Below are positions 43,840-55,200 of a stretch of 64,000 nucleotides of DNA, one piece after another (the stretch's first letter is position 1; every line of letters begins with the position of its first letter). Location: the NCBI GenBank assembly GCA_025526915.1, contig JAHLKH010000051.1:88853-152852 (forward strand). Reading direction: 5' to 3'. The translations under genes and the position numbers were made by a program. Source of the DNA: Entophlyctis helioformis (Eukaryota > Chytridiomycota > Chytridiomycetes > Chytridiales > Chytriomycetaceae). Below the pieces are notes generated by a model. It was not told the DNA's origin. It did not search any database and saw nothing but the letters and a program-made list of their open reading frames with translations.

Positions 43840-45937
43840 ATGTCGTTTGTTTCGTACGCCGCTGGCACCGACTTCCCCATCGAGAACATCCCGTTCGGCA
43901 TCATCTCGACGGCCGACAATGCAAGTGCTTGTCTGCCTGCCTGCAGTGTCTGCTGTGTCTGTTCCTGCCTTGGCTGCCTTGGCTGCCATGCCCGCAACGC
44001 TCTGCGTCTGTCTGACCGCCTGCCACGCTGCCACGCTGCCACGCTGCCACGCTGCCACGCTGCCATGGTGCACTCGCTCGCTCACGCACTCACACGGCAA
44101 CCGACCACCCACACCACAGGCCCGGCCCCGCCCGGCAACCGCCATCGGCGACTACGCCGTCGACCTGAGCGTCCTTGCCAACGCCGGCCTGTTCACCGGC
44201 CCGCTCATGGCCGCCCACGCCAAGTCCGTGTTTGGCAGCGTGCGTCCATCCGCTTGCCACCAGCCCATCTCTCGCTCGTGACCCCACTCACCTGACCCTC
44301 TTGCCCTGCCGACCCGTCGCCCTGTGCAGGCGTCGACCCTCAACGCCTTCATGGCGCTCGGCCGCCCGGCCTGGCGCGAGGCCCGCCACACGCTGCAGCA
44401 GCTCCTCGCCGCCACGGGCGATGCCGCCGCACCCCTCCGCGACAACGCCGCTCTGCGCGCTGCCGCCCTGATCAAGCTGGACGCTGTCACTGTGCACATG
44501 CCTGCCCAGATCGGCGACTACACCGACTTTTATGCGTCCAAGGAGCATGCGACCAACGTCGGTGTCATGTTCCGTGGCAAGGAGAATGCTCTCATGCCCA
44601 ACTGGTATGTTTGTAATGTCTTGTGTGGTGTGTGCATGTACGTGACTGTCGCTGACGGTCGTGTGCAAAAGGCTGCATCTGCCCGTCGGCTACCACGGCC
44701 GCGCGTCGTCGGTCGTCGTCTCGGGCACGCCGCTCAAGCGTCCCTGCGGCCTCGTCCTCAACCCTGCCACCAAGAAGCCCGAGTTCTCTGTCTGCAAGAA
44801 GATGGATTTCGAGCTCGAAGTGGTGTGTAGCCTTGCCATGCCGCCGTAGATTGTGAGTGCCGAGTGTGCTGACGAGACTGGCGGGACGTATGCAAAGGCG
44901 TTCTTTGTGGGCGTCGGCAATGAGCTGGGCGATCGCATCACGGTCGAGGAGGCCGACAACCACATCTTTGGCATGGTTGTCATGAACGACTGGAGTGGTG
45001 CGTTGCCTGATCTGCATCCGCTCGTCAGATGATGTGCTGGCTGGCTGGCTGACTCGTTCCGCCGTCTTGTTTGTGCAGCCCGCGACATCCAGCAGTTCGA
45101 GTACGTGCCTCTGGGCCCGTTCCTCGGCAAGGTAAGCCCGCATCCATCCTTGACTCGGACTGGGTCACGACGCGCATGGCTGACACGGCGACACAGAACT
45201 TTGGCACGACCATCTCGCCGTGGATTGTCACGATCGATGCGCTCGAGGATGCCCGTGTTGCCCAGCCCGTGCAGGACCCTGTCCCCAGCGAGTACCTGCT
45301 CGACACTACCGGCGCCAAGAACGCCTTTGACGTTGAGCTCGAGGTGCACCTCAAGCGTGAGTCTCGCCGTTTCTCTTGCCAGCCTCGCTCTGCATGTATC
45401 CGGCCTTCTCCTTGCTGACGATGTTACATGCCGATGGGTAGCGAGCAACGCCGACAAGTCGACGGTCATCTCGCGCTCGAACCTCAAGTACATGTACTGG
45501 TCGTTCAAGCAGATGCTTGCGCACCACAGCATCAATGGCTGCAACATGCGCACGGGCGATCTGCTTGCCAGTGGCACCATCAGTGGACCCGTACGTGGCT
45601 CCTTATCTTGCCGACCGCGACACACACGCACTCGTACTCTTACTCGCAGTGTACTAACCACACATCTACAAACACACACACACACTTCGACGGCATGCAG
45701 AGCCAGAGCAGTCTCGGCTCGCTGCTCGAGCTCTCCAACAACGGCAACGCCCCCATCACCCTCGACAATGGCGAGACGCGCGGCTTCATTGCCGACGGCG
45801 ACGAGATCACGATTGTGGGCGCCTCGTACGTCAGAAACGCGGCCGGCGAGCGTGTCCGCATCGGGTTCGGACAGGCGTCGGGCGTGCTGCTTCCTGCCGC
45901 CTTTGGCGGTCTCAAGCCTGCTGCCTCTGCTCTCTGA
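43840..45937 (+). CDS. FAH: Fumarylacetoacetase
   Basis: Nine exons fit in phase: 43840-43920, 44120-44239, 44330-44604, 44672-44822, 44898-44997, 45079-45131, 45197-45356, 45442-45590 and 45701-45937 (441 residues). The enzyme splits fumarylacetoacetate into fumarate and acetoacetate, the last step of tyrosine breakdown. Family blocks are all present: [61 protein letters not shown] and GTISGP, plus SLGSLLELS near the end. Intron 1 has a GC-AG boundary (GCAAGT at 43921), since the next GT would break the frame. It is a soluble cytosolic enzyme; the length suits the family (about 420). Confidence 0.92.
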
Positions 45938-46080
45938 TCTCCTGCCTACTGCCTTCTGCCTGCCCTGTGCCCTGTGCCCTGTGCCCTATGTTATTCCTCG
46001 TCGCATCTCCGCCGTGACTCTGTCGGTGAACGACTCGCCACCAATACATTTGTCCGTGACGTTGTCCGAACGAGACCGAC

Positions 46081-47422
46081 ATGAACGCTTCCATCACCGA
46101 CTTCTTCAAGCCCAAGGACGGCGGCAGCGTGACGCCGGCCAAGACACGCACGACGCCGGCCGGCAGCGGACGCAGCGTGCCGTCGAGTGGCGCCAGCACG
46201 CCGTCTGCCAAGCACTCGCTCGACGGCACCCTGCCGGCGGCCATGTCGCCCAAACGTCGCCGAGTGTCGGTCGATGGCAACGACGAGGCCGAGGCTGCTG
46301 AGGCTGCTGAGGCTGCTGCTGCTGCTGCTGCCGAGGACAAGGGCACGGGCAGTGCACAGGTCGCCAAGAGCAGCAACCCGCTGCTGCAGACCGAGGCTCT
46401 GTACATGGCCGACGACTGGTACAAGGCGTTTGCGGGCGAGCTGCACAAGCCCTATTTCCTCGAGGTGCGTGGCGTGCTTGCTCGTCTGTGTGTGCTCGCT
46501 TGTGTGGCTGGACTGACGACGCCGGCAGATCAAGCGTGCACTGCAACGCGACTGGGATGCGGGTGTCCGCGTGTACCCTGCCCCGGCAGACATGTACTCG
46601 TTCACCAGGACTCCGCTGGCGAGCGTCAAAGTCGTCATTCTCGGCCAAGGTACGCCTGGTCCATCTTGCACCCACCTGCCATGTGCTATTGCCGCCATGG
46701 CCGCACACACAACACCGAGCACGATGCTGACGCGATTCCATGCCGCGCACACCAGATCCGTACCACCAGCCGGGCCAGGCACACGGGCTGGCGTTCTCGG
46801 TCCAAAAGGGCGTGTCCGTGCCGCCGTCCCTGCGCAACATCTACGCCGAGCTCGAGAGCGACATTGCTGGTTTCAAGCGGCCTGCCCATGGAACCCTCAG
46901 TGCCTGGGGCTCTCAGGGTATGTCGCCCTTGTCTTGCTGCGCGTGCACCCTACCATACATGGGCCAGCATCTCACACAGCATGCGATGCACGCGATACGC
47001 GGGGTGATGGTTGGTGGTGGGAGAGAATAGGCGTGCTGCTCCTCAACGCCACGCTGACCGTCGTCCACGGCACGCCAAACTCGCATGCCCAGACGGGATG
47101 GCAAACGTTCACGACCGCCGTCATCTCGTACATTGCGGCACACAACCCGCATGTCGTGTTTCTGCTCTGGGGTGCGGCTGCCCAGAAGAAAGTGACTGCT
47201 GTCATGGGTAGCAGTGGCAGCAACAGTGGCAGTGGTAACGGAAAGAACGGCAAGAACGGCAGTGCGAATGCACGGCACCTTGTCCTGCGCGCCACCCATC
47301 CGTCACCGTTAGGTGCAAACAAGGGCGGGTGGTTTGGATGCCGCCATTTCTCGAAAGCGAATGCGTGGCTCGTTGACATGGGGCTCGAGCCTGTGGACTG
47401 GACGGCCATATGCAGAGACTGA
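46081..47422 (+). CDS. UNG1: Uracil-DNA glycosylase
   Basis: Exons 46081-46464, 46529-46649, 46756-46917 and 47031-47422 give 352 residues. The enzyme removes uracil from DNA in base excision repair. The catalytic [18 protein letters not shown] block spans the intron 2 junction (catalytic Asp), followed by [16 protein letters not shown] and HPSPL (catalytic His). The N-terminus [12 protein letters not shown] looks like a PCNA-binding PIP-type motif, as in nuclear UNG2, with a basic PKRRRVS nuclear signal near residue 57. A Ser/Gly/Asn/Lys insert separates the VVFLLWG block from HPSPL. No separate mitochondrial start is evident. Confidence 0.93.
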
Positions 47423-47449
47423 CCCTCGCGCGCTCGCGCACTTGCACCA

Positions 47450-47455
47450 AATAAA
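47450..47455 (+). terminator. AATAAA signal downstream of UNG1
   Basis: This hexamer lies 28 nt after the UNG1 stop, within the 71-bp convergent spacer to the next minus-strand gene. Confidence 0.55.
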
Positions 47456-47493
47456 CGGGCAGTGCGGCATGTACAAGAGGGGCGGTGGCAGTG

Positions 47494-48515
47494 TTATTGG
47501 ATGACTGTCCGGTTGAGGGCAACGGCTTGCAGGTACTGCTGACGGCGCGACGCAGCGTCTTTGCGCCAGCCGGTTGACGACAAGATTGCCGAGACTGTGT
47601 TGGCCGTCGTCTCGCGGGCAATGTGGTCGTTGCGTGCGCACGGATCGTGACGGTCCACGCACACGCTGTTGAAATGCCGATCCAGATCCTGTTGGTGTAT
47701 GATGGGCATGGTGTCGTTGGGTGGGATGGACGCGAATGCTGGTCGTGCGATTTGAATGACGAGAGGCTGCCGGTCTGGGCGGTGAACGCGAGTCTGCAGT
47801 CTCTTGAACCGCATCCATGCGGTGCGGTCGAATGTGTCCTCCTCTTCCAAGGGCGGCTCTAGCTGTGCCTGCTGTGCCTGCTGTGCCTGCTGGGTCTGGG
47901 CGATCGCATCTGGCAACACACCAGGTGGTGGCTCGACTGCATCTGCAAACTGCCGGTCGGCGTTCGACTTGGTCCGGGACTCCCTGACGCGAGCTTGGCG
48001 TCTGCGGCGTGCCTCTATATCGCACGTCTGTGTTGCCGTGTCGACACGCGTGTCTTTGAGGTGTTGCGGCTGCTGTTGCGCGTCAGAGACCAGCGGCTGT
48101 GAACCTAGCCGTGCCGCCAACGTCACAACGTGTGTCCGCAGCTCAGTGGCCATGTACCGCGACTCTTCCAGACGCTTGTATAGAGCGTCGTTTGCATCGG
48201 ACGATGGGCACAGCGGCCGACGCAGACTCAGCAGCAGTGGCTGCTGAGAAGGCACAGCCGGCTGTCTTGGCCGTTTGAGACGCAACAGTGGCATGTTTGC
48301 TGCGCAGTCTTGGCTTTCTGAGCGGCTGCGACGCGGCAGTTGCGGCTGAATGGGTTTCTGCAGACTGTGGTTGCCCACAAGGAACCCCTGGTGCAGCCTG
48401 TCAGGTGCTGTGATACAGCACACCACAAACATGACGCACCGACCTCTTGCTGCAGACTGCGGTCAGAGTCGCTGCATCGCGTCGAGGACGGACGGCGTGG
48501 CAGTACCAACAACAT
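47494..48515 (-). CDS. Uncharacterised protein with coiled-coil and Gln-rich stretches
   Basis: A two-exon model, 48515-48444 and 48357-47494, gives 311 residues. A short Leu/Arg-rich start is followed by a predicted helical stretch (DALYKRLEESRYMATELR), an Arg-rich block (EARRRRQARVRESRTK), Gln/Ala repeats and a C-terminus with HARNDHI-like charged residues (DRHDPCARNDHIARETTA). I do not recognise the family. The first exon is short and uncertain; an in-frame start within exon 2 is possible. Confidence 0.5.
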
Positions 48516-48616
48516 GCACGGCGAGATGCAGGCAAACTGATGTATTTCCGTTTATGCGTCAGAACCCCTTCCAACAACAACCCCTCCATCACAACCCCAA
48601 CTCCGACCCTGTTGGA

Positions 48617-49470
48617 TCAGCAGCCGTCGCGTTTCTTGAAATCCTCCCAAAACGCAATGGGATACCCGGCCACCGAGCCGTCGTTCCACGGGCCAACGTC
48701 TGCCTTGTCGCACCCGCCTGCACACTTGCACTTGCCGCCCAGCGACTCGGGCAAGTTCTCGGGGTCCACCACCTCAAACAGCTGCTTCTGGTAGCTCGAT
48801 CCCAGCACCGAGATCTTTGCGACCGTGTTCTCATCCAGCATGCCCTTGATGACGGCCCAGATGGCCGTGAACAGCGTGGGCGCATTGATAATAAACATGC
48901 GGCCCAGCGTCTCGGGTAGTAGTTTTGCGCAATCGCCGACAGGCTCTGGATGATCTTGCGCACCTGGTTGAAGCTCGACAGGGGCACGCCTTTGAGGTCG
49001 ATGATGGTGGTGCCTTGGTCGATGGGCCGCCCGGAGCGCGCCGAGCACGCCGGCAGTCGGTAGCGCATGAGCTTCTCGTACTCGCGGACGTGCCGCGTAA
49101 TGACCCGCTCCTGGTCGGTCACGGCAAACAGCAGCTTGACGTCGAGCGTGGCGAGCACCTCGATGTACACGGGCCGGCCCTCGCGGTCGGTCTTGTGATA
49201 GAAGCGTGGATACACCTTGTCGACGGCGGCCGACTCGGTGTACGCAAACGACTGCACGACGTTTTCGACGGCGAATTCCTGGCGCCACTGCTCGCACTCG
49301 GCGAACATCTTGAGCGACTTGGCGGGGTCGTACTTGCGGGCCTTGAGAAAGCGCACCAGCGTGCGGTCGTCGTGGCGGGACGGGTCCAGCTTGATGCCGG
49401 CCTGCACGATGGCTGCCCGGAACTTTTCGACTTCTTGCTTGTCTCTTTCCGAGGGCCCGACTTGCGACAT
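48617..49470 (-). CDS. SEC14: Sec14-type phosphatidylinositol transfer protein
   Basis: The ATG at 49470 (MSQVGPSERDKQEVEKF) gives about 284 residues, close to yeast Sec14 (304). Sec14 proteins exchange phosphatidylinositol and phosphatidylcholine between membranes and support Golgi secretion. The CRAL-TRIO N-terminal helices (TLVRFLKARKYDPAKSL) and the lipid-binding domain (IIDLKGVPLSSFNQV, RMFIINAPTLFTAIW, ENLPESLGGKCKC) are present. One base is missing near 48915-48919 in a run of C (QNYYP to ETLG), so two frames must be joined. The gene is divergent from the VTT gene. Confidence 0.85.
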
Positions 49471-50133
49471 GGCGGTTGAGGCTGTAGAGGGCGATGGATG
49501 TGGGTGGAGGTGCGATGGCGACTGCGAGTGCGACTGCGAGTGCGACGGCAAGGAGTCGAGAAGGAGAGCGGACGGGGAGGAAAGCGACGACAGGACCGGC
49601 ATGGATGTTTATATGCGGATGGAGAGGCAGTCGGTGGAAAGGCAGTCGGCGGGCGGGCGTGGATATTTGTATGCGCCGTGGATGGCACCTCGGGCGGTCG
49701 GACGGTCGGGCGAGGACGGCGAGGGCTCGCGTGAGCAGCGGCGGCGGCGTGGGTGCACCGCGCCATTGTGTCGTGGCAATAATCGCGGCAATTGTTGACG
49801 CGATCGTGGTGCACGCGGGGCTGGTTGGGCTGGTTGGTGGTTGGTGGCATCGGAGCCCGCGAACCCTCGGCCCTTGCAGCTCTCGTGACGACGATTTTGT
49901 TGATGCGCCTGCAGAGGGCGGGCGGGTCGGTGCCTGGCGGGTGGCGAGTGTCGCCGCGAGTGTCTGCGGGCGGCGACGAGCAGCAGGCAGCAGCAGGCAG
50001 CAGGCAGCAGGCAGCAGATGCGCTTGTGCGATGGTGCGTCTGGTCTGCCCCTTTGTCCACATCAACGCCGGCGCCATCCGCGTGGCGCACTTTCCGACCC
50101 AATCTTCAACGACGCAGCTGCAGCCACTTTGCC
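49471..50133. promoter_or_regulatory. Bidirectional promoter region, SEC14 and VTT-domain gene
   Basis: This 663-bp spacer contains short tandem repeats, among them GCGACTGCGAGT-type units (about 49517-49545) and GGCAGCA repeats near 49985-50015. No gene is supported. Confidence 0.4.
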
Positions 50134-51848
50134 ATGGCCAGCCACGGCCACCACAGCGACCACCACGGCGACCAGCCCGTGCTCACGCCGCCGCCACGCA
50201 CCCGCTCGCTCCTCCCACAGCCGCAGCCTGCCGCATCGGCATTGGCATTGACATCGTCACTGCAGCCGCCTGCCCGCCACGGCCGCGCCAGAAGCAGCAG
50301 CGACTCAAGCGGCACGTCGGCCGCCACCACCACATCCGCCTCGTCGCTGCTGCTCGGCCGGCCGCGGCCCACCAACCCAAACCCGCCGCCGCCGCCTGAG
50401 GACGTCCCCCTTGTCCCGCTCTCTTCCTCGCACCCGCGCCTGGCACCGCAGCATGACTCGGGCATCGCTCCGTACGCCCTGTTCTCTCAGCCGCCGATCG
50501 CCGGCCCACACACGGACGCCGAGTTGGCCGATGAGGCGTCGGCCTTTCGCAGCAAGCGGGCATCGGATGCCGGCGTGCTTGCCTTCCAGACGGCATTCTC
50601 AACGTCGGCAGGGGCGAGTGTGCCTGCCGGCCTGGGTGCCGTGGGCGAGTCTGGCAGTCGGCCCAGCCTTGCGGCTCACAGCCGGACACGGAGCGGGTCT
50701 CGTATCTGGCTGCTGGATGAACAGACGGGCCACACAGATACAGACGACACAGACACGGCGGGTGGCAGAGGAGGTCCGCAGATACAAGCAGGCGGCCGTG
50801 CCGTTGACATTGAAGACGATGGCGACGATGCAGATGAGCCGCTTGTCACACGATCGCTGTTGGTAAAGGCGGCGATGCTTGCCGGTGTCTTTGCCATCCG
50901 TACGTTCTCCTCTTGTCGCTGTTCATCGTCTGCCCATGGCCTAACATCCACCGATCCATCCGCCTCTCCGACAGTGGCATTCATCGTCTACAAGTACAAT
51001 CTCCTCGACCTGCTCAAGCCGCTGCTCGTCTGGGTGGCCAACCATCCGACCCCTGGCTCCATCATCCAGGTGACGCTCCTCGTGTTCCTGACCGTAACGC
51101 TCCTCCCGTTCTCCACCCTCATGCAAGTCGCCAGCGGCTTCCTGTACCGCCCTGTCTGGATCGCCATCCTTGTCAACGTGCTTGCCAAGTGCCTCGCGGC
51201 AACAATCGCGACTTGGATCGGCACCACGTGGCTGAAAGAGACTGTCCGAAAGCGTGTGATGGGCGATCGGCGGTTGCGGCGTGTTGTGCGCGTTATCGAG
51301 GCCGAGGGCACCGGCATGACCGTGCTCCTACGCATGACGGTGCCGTTTGCCATCGGCTCCTATGTATTCTCAATCCTTGATTACGAGGTAATCGCGCGGC
51401 TGCTTGCTTCTATGAGCACATGCGTAAAGAGGAGGGCGACGGTGGCGGTGGCTCGATACTGACACTACGATGGCAGATGTCCGCATACGTTGCTGGCACG
51501 GTCCTCAACGCATTCATCAACACGCTGCCGCCCACGTTTATCGGCAGCCTCATCTCCGACGTGCTGCAGATCAGCGACCCCGGAACGGCCAACACAGATC
51601 CGCGTGTGCGGTACACGCTCCTGCTCCTGTCGACCACGCTCGACTTGTCGCTGGTGGTCACGGTCGCCCTGCTCACACGCCGCGCGAACCGCAAGCTGCA
51701 CGAGCGATCGCGTGGCGCGACGGGACACACGCCGTTCACAACACTCGAGACAAGGCTGCTTATTGGCGTGTACTGTGTCGCCGCTGTCGTTGTTGCGGGC
51801 GGCGTGTCGTTTATCTGGCTGCGGCTCCCGCCCCCATCCCCTACATAA
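50134..51848 (+). CDS. VTT-domain (TVP38/TMEM64-type) membrane protein
   Basis: Exons 50134-50899, 50975-51387 and 51477-51848 give 516 residues. The first 240 residues are disordered and Ser/Pro-rich. A multi-pass core follows: LLVKAAMLAGVFAI, IIQVTLLVFLTVTLLPFSTL, and the VTT/SNARE-associated block VASGFLYRPVWIAILVNVLA, LLRMTVPFAIGSYVFSILDY, then FINTLPPTFIGSLIS. VTT proteins (TMEM41B, VMP1, Tvp38) are lipid scramblases or Golgi/ER membrane proteins; the closest group here is TMEM64/Tvp38. Likely ER or Golgi membrane. Confidence 0.83.
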
Positions 51849-51907
51849 AGCTACACTACACCTGTCTCCTCTGGTTCCTATCCTTCTCTCTCCCGGCCGT
51901 GTCTACG

Positions 51908-51913
51908 TTTATT
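51908..51913 (-). terminator. AATAAA signal of CHO2
   Basis: AATAAA on the minus strand begins 15 nt past the CHO2 stop (51929), in the 80-bp convergent spacer to the VTT gene. Confidence 0.55.
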
Positions 51914-51928
51914 TCGAGAGGAGCAGTG

Positions 51929-52193
51929 TCAGTCGGCTTGGCCAGCAGAGCCCAGAACCAGCGACGCAGAGACGGGCGATCCGATGGCCGACGAGTCACC
52001 AGAGGCCGTGTGCCCGCCCGACATGACCGACTGCGGCGGTGCCAGCACCTCGCGCGCCTCGTGGATCCGGTCGCACAGGATCATGAGCGTCCGTGACCGC
52101 TCAACTACCCGCCACGAGAAATCGATCCCGTAAATGTACTTGATGGTGTACACGATACGTTTGCAGACGTCCTTGTGGTACTTGGCCAGACTC

Positions 52194-52229
<36 letters not shown>

Positions 52230-55200
52230 TGTTTGCGCCGTGTCTTGCCACGCATGGCATGGCATGGCGTGTGCGTGTGGACCCACCAGAGTGCATGAGG
52301 ACGGCAGGTAAACCGACACGGTCCAGCATCGATTCATGGACATCCAGCCCCTCGTCGCCGCGTTGGATGTCAAGGTCCAGACAGCGCTCAATGACATGCT
52401 GAAGCTCCGTCGCAATCGACAGTGGTGTGCTGCCTAGGCCGACGCTGGCATCCAGGCCGGTGAGGCTCGTGCTGCTGGACAGCTCGCCCGCTGGCATGGG
52501 TGCAGCAGGCGACTCGACCGACACATCCACACTGAACGGTACCGAGCGTGCAAGGACAATGTACCCGCCGTCGTAATGGTATCGCGCCTCGTAGCTGCCA
52601 CACGACCACGGCAGCTGCTCGCGCGAGAACACGAGCCGCCCGCGGACAACGCGGAGCCCAGCATCGCCAGGACTGGTCGTCATGGTCACCTCCGTCCTGC
52701 CGAACCGCGTCTTGCCGTCGCGCGTCGTGGTCCACGGCGACGTCGTCTCGTCGTAAAACGAAATCTCGGTAGGTGCGAACTGTGTATGCGTGGATGCAGC
52801 AGCCATGAGGGTGCTTCCACCACTCCCGCTTCCACCACTTCCGCCATCACCGCCACCACCACCGCCAAGGCCATCGGCTGCCGAAACGGCCGACACGGCA
52901 ATCAGCTGCTTGTGGTGGCCAGCCACATACGACCACCGCGTCTCGCACTTGGACGTTGTGACGTCTGGGTGAAAGTTTTGGTCTGTCGCATACAGGCCGA
53001 TCCAGTCCTTGCGTTTCATCGTCTCTCGCGCGGCGGTGAACTCGAGCACGATCGGCTCGCCAAGCTGGAACACGGGCCCTGTTGTTGCTGTTGCTGTTGC
53101 TGTTGTTGCTGCTGTATGCGTGGACGGGGACGATGATGCCGACGCCTGTTTGGTCGGAAAGGAGAGCGAGTAGAGGTGCAGTGGGAGCTGGTCTCGCGGG
53201 AGCGCTTCCTCGAGCCTCGCTCTGTCACCGCACACCAGCCCATAGTTATCCAAGTGTGTGTTAGCACAGACACGAGACTGGATCGAACCCACGACATCAA
53301 CATACGCGTTGGCGAGCTTCGTGACACTCAGTTTGGTGCGATCGACCATGGCCTGCACGTGGGGTTTGGCCGTGTCCACCAGATCCTCAATCTCCTTGAC
53401 AACAGCACGCACGGTGTCGCCAACGGATCGGGTGGGATGGTCCGTGTCTCTCAGTGCAGCCAGGGCTGCGCCAGCCGAGTTGCTGCGTCGGCTGCGTCCA
53501 TCGCCACCACCACCACCGCCACCGCTGCTACTGCTACTGATGCTGCGTGTGACGTTGGGTGCTCCCGTGTCGCGATCGGCAGAGTCGACGAAAAGAGTGC
53601 GACTGTTGGACCGTGACCGCGAGGACGAGGGCGTGCTGGCAGTCGTGCTGTGGCTGCGGCCACGGCCGTGGTAGGCGTTCTGGATAGGCACCGCAGCTCC
53701 GGATTCGTCGAGCAGGAGGAGCGATGGCTCTGACAATGTGCCACGGGCATTCGAGCTGCGCCGCGACGCCGAGAATCCCAACGGCGCGTCCAGACTGCCC
53801 GCGTCCGACTCGTTGCCGTCGTCGCTGTACGGGGAGTGGGCAGCAGCCTGGCGACCGAACCCGCGGCGGCCGTTCTGCAAGTGCGGATGCGAGTCAGAGA
53901 TCGTGTCGTGCAGGCTTCCGCCATGGTATCCGTGCTGGTCGTCCTCATCCTCGTCGTCGTCGCCATCCGCGCCATCAGAATGCGTGGGCCGACTGCCAGC
54001 AAACCGCCGTCGTTGCCGCAACGTCTTGTCGTCCGTCTGGTCATGGACAGAGGGGATGTTGCCAGACCCAGACCCGACCTCGTTGCGCAGACGCGAATGA
54101 CCGTGTCGCAGCCGGACTGCTGCCGTCACGATCACGATCACGGTCACGGTCACGGTCACGGTCACGGTCACGGTCACGATCGTGATCACGTTCGTCGGCT
54201 GACAAGGACGCCCCCATGTGTGTCGGCACGCTCATGATGCGACGCAGCCGCCGCACCTTGGACATGATCGACCCCACAAACTCGAAGCGCTCCACCGTGG
54301 CCACCATGCGCTCGCCGGCCTGCTTGACCTGCGACCCAATCGACCTGAACGGTTTCTTGAGCGACTTGCGGCCGCGTCCACCAGCGCCACGGTAACCGTC
54401 ACCGCGGCGGACGCCTGCCGCCGCCGCCGACGCACGCCCATACAGCAGGCGATCGTGCGGGGCAATGACCAGCCGCATGAACATCCAGTTGGACACTTGG
54501 CCAAACAGCGTGAGCAGAAACAGGGTCCATGACGAGCAGATGAGCGTCAATCCCCAGCACGAAAAGTTGTACAGGAGCGGGTTCTCGAGGTACTTGTACA
54601 CGCCCTTGTGCGCCGGGCCGTCAGCACCCCATGGCGAGTCGATGAAAAAGTCGCCGTAGAACCACCCGAGGGGTCCGCGTGCCTCGAACATGGACACGGA
54701 GATCCAGACGTGGAGGATGATGAAGAGGAGGCCGAGCGTGTGGCGCAGGATGGATGGACCCTGGATAAACGAGGGCGGTGTCTGGTACAGCCTGTACGCG
54801 CAGATAAAGAAGGAGACGTACGTCATGGTGACGGACAAGTTGTACAGCCTGCACACCATCGCATGCGTCAGTGCCAAACGCGCAATGTGCAACAAGAAAG
54901 AGAGTGTGTGTGAGAGAGAGCGACAACCCAGACTCACACTTTCCAGTTCTGGAACGCCTCGCGCGGGCCGTCTCCGTGCCGAATGAAATGCCTGCTCCAG
55001 AACTTGTGCTTGGACTGCAGATACAGAATGAGGCCGAGCACGTAGGTGTGGAGCACACGCCACACGAGGGCCTGCCCGACAAAGAACCAGAACCGCCATG
55101 CCTCGTCGGCAATCGGGCCGACCAGCACGGCCGTGAGGACCGTGTACAGACACACAAACAGCGTCAGCACGTCCGTGGAGCGGAACAGGTCGAGGTTGCG

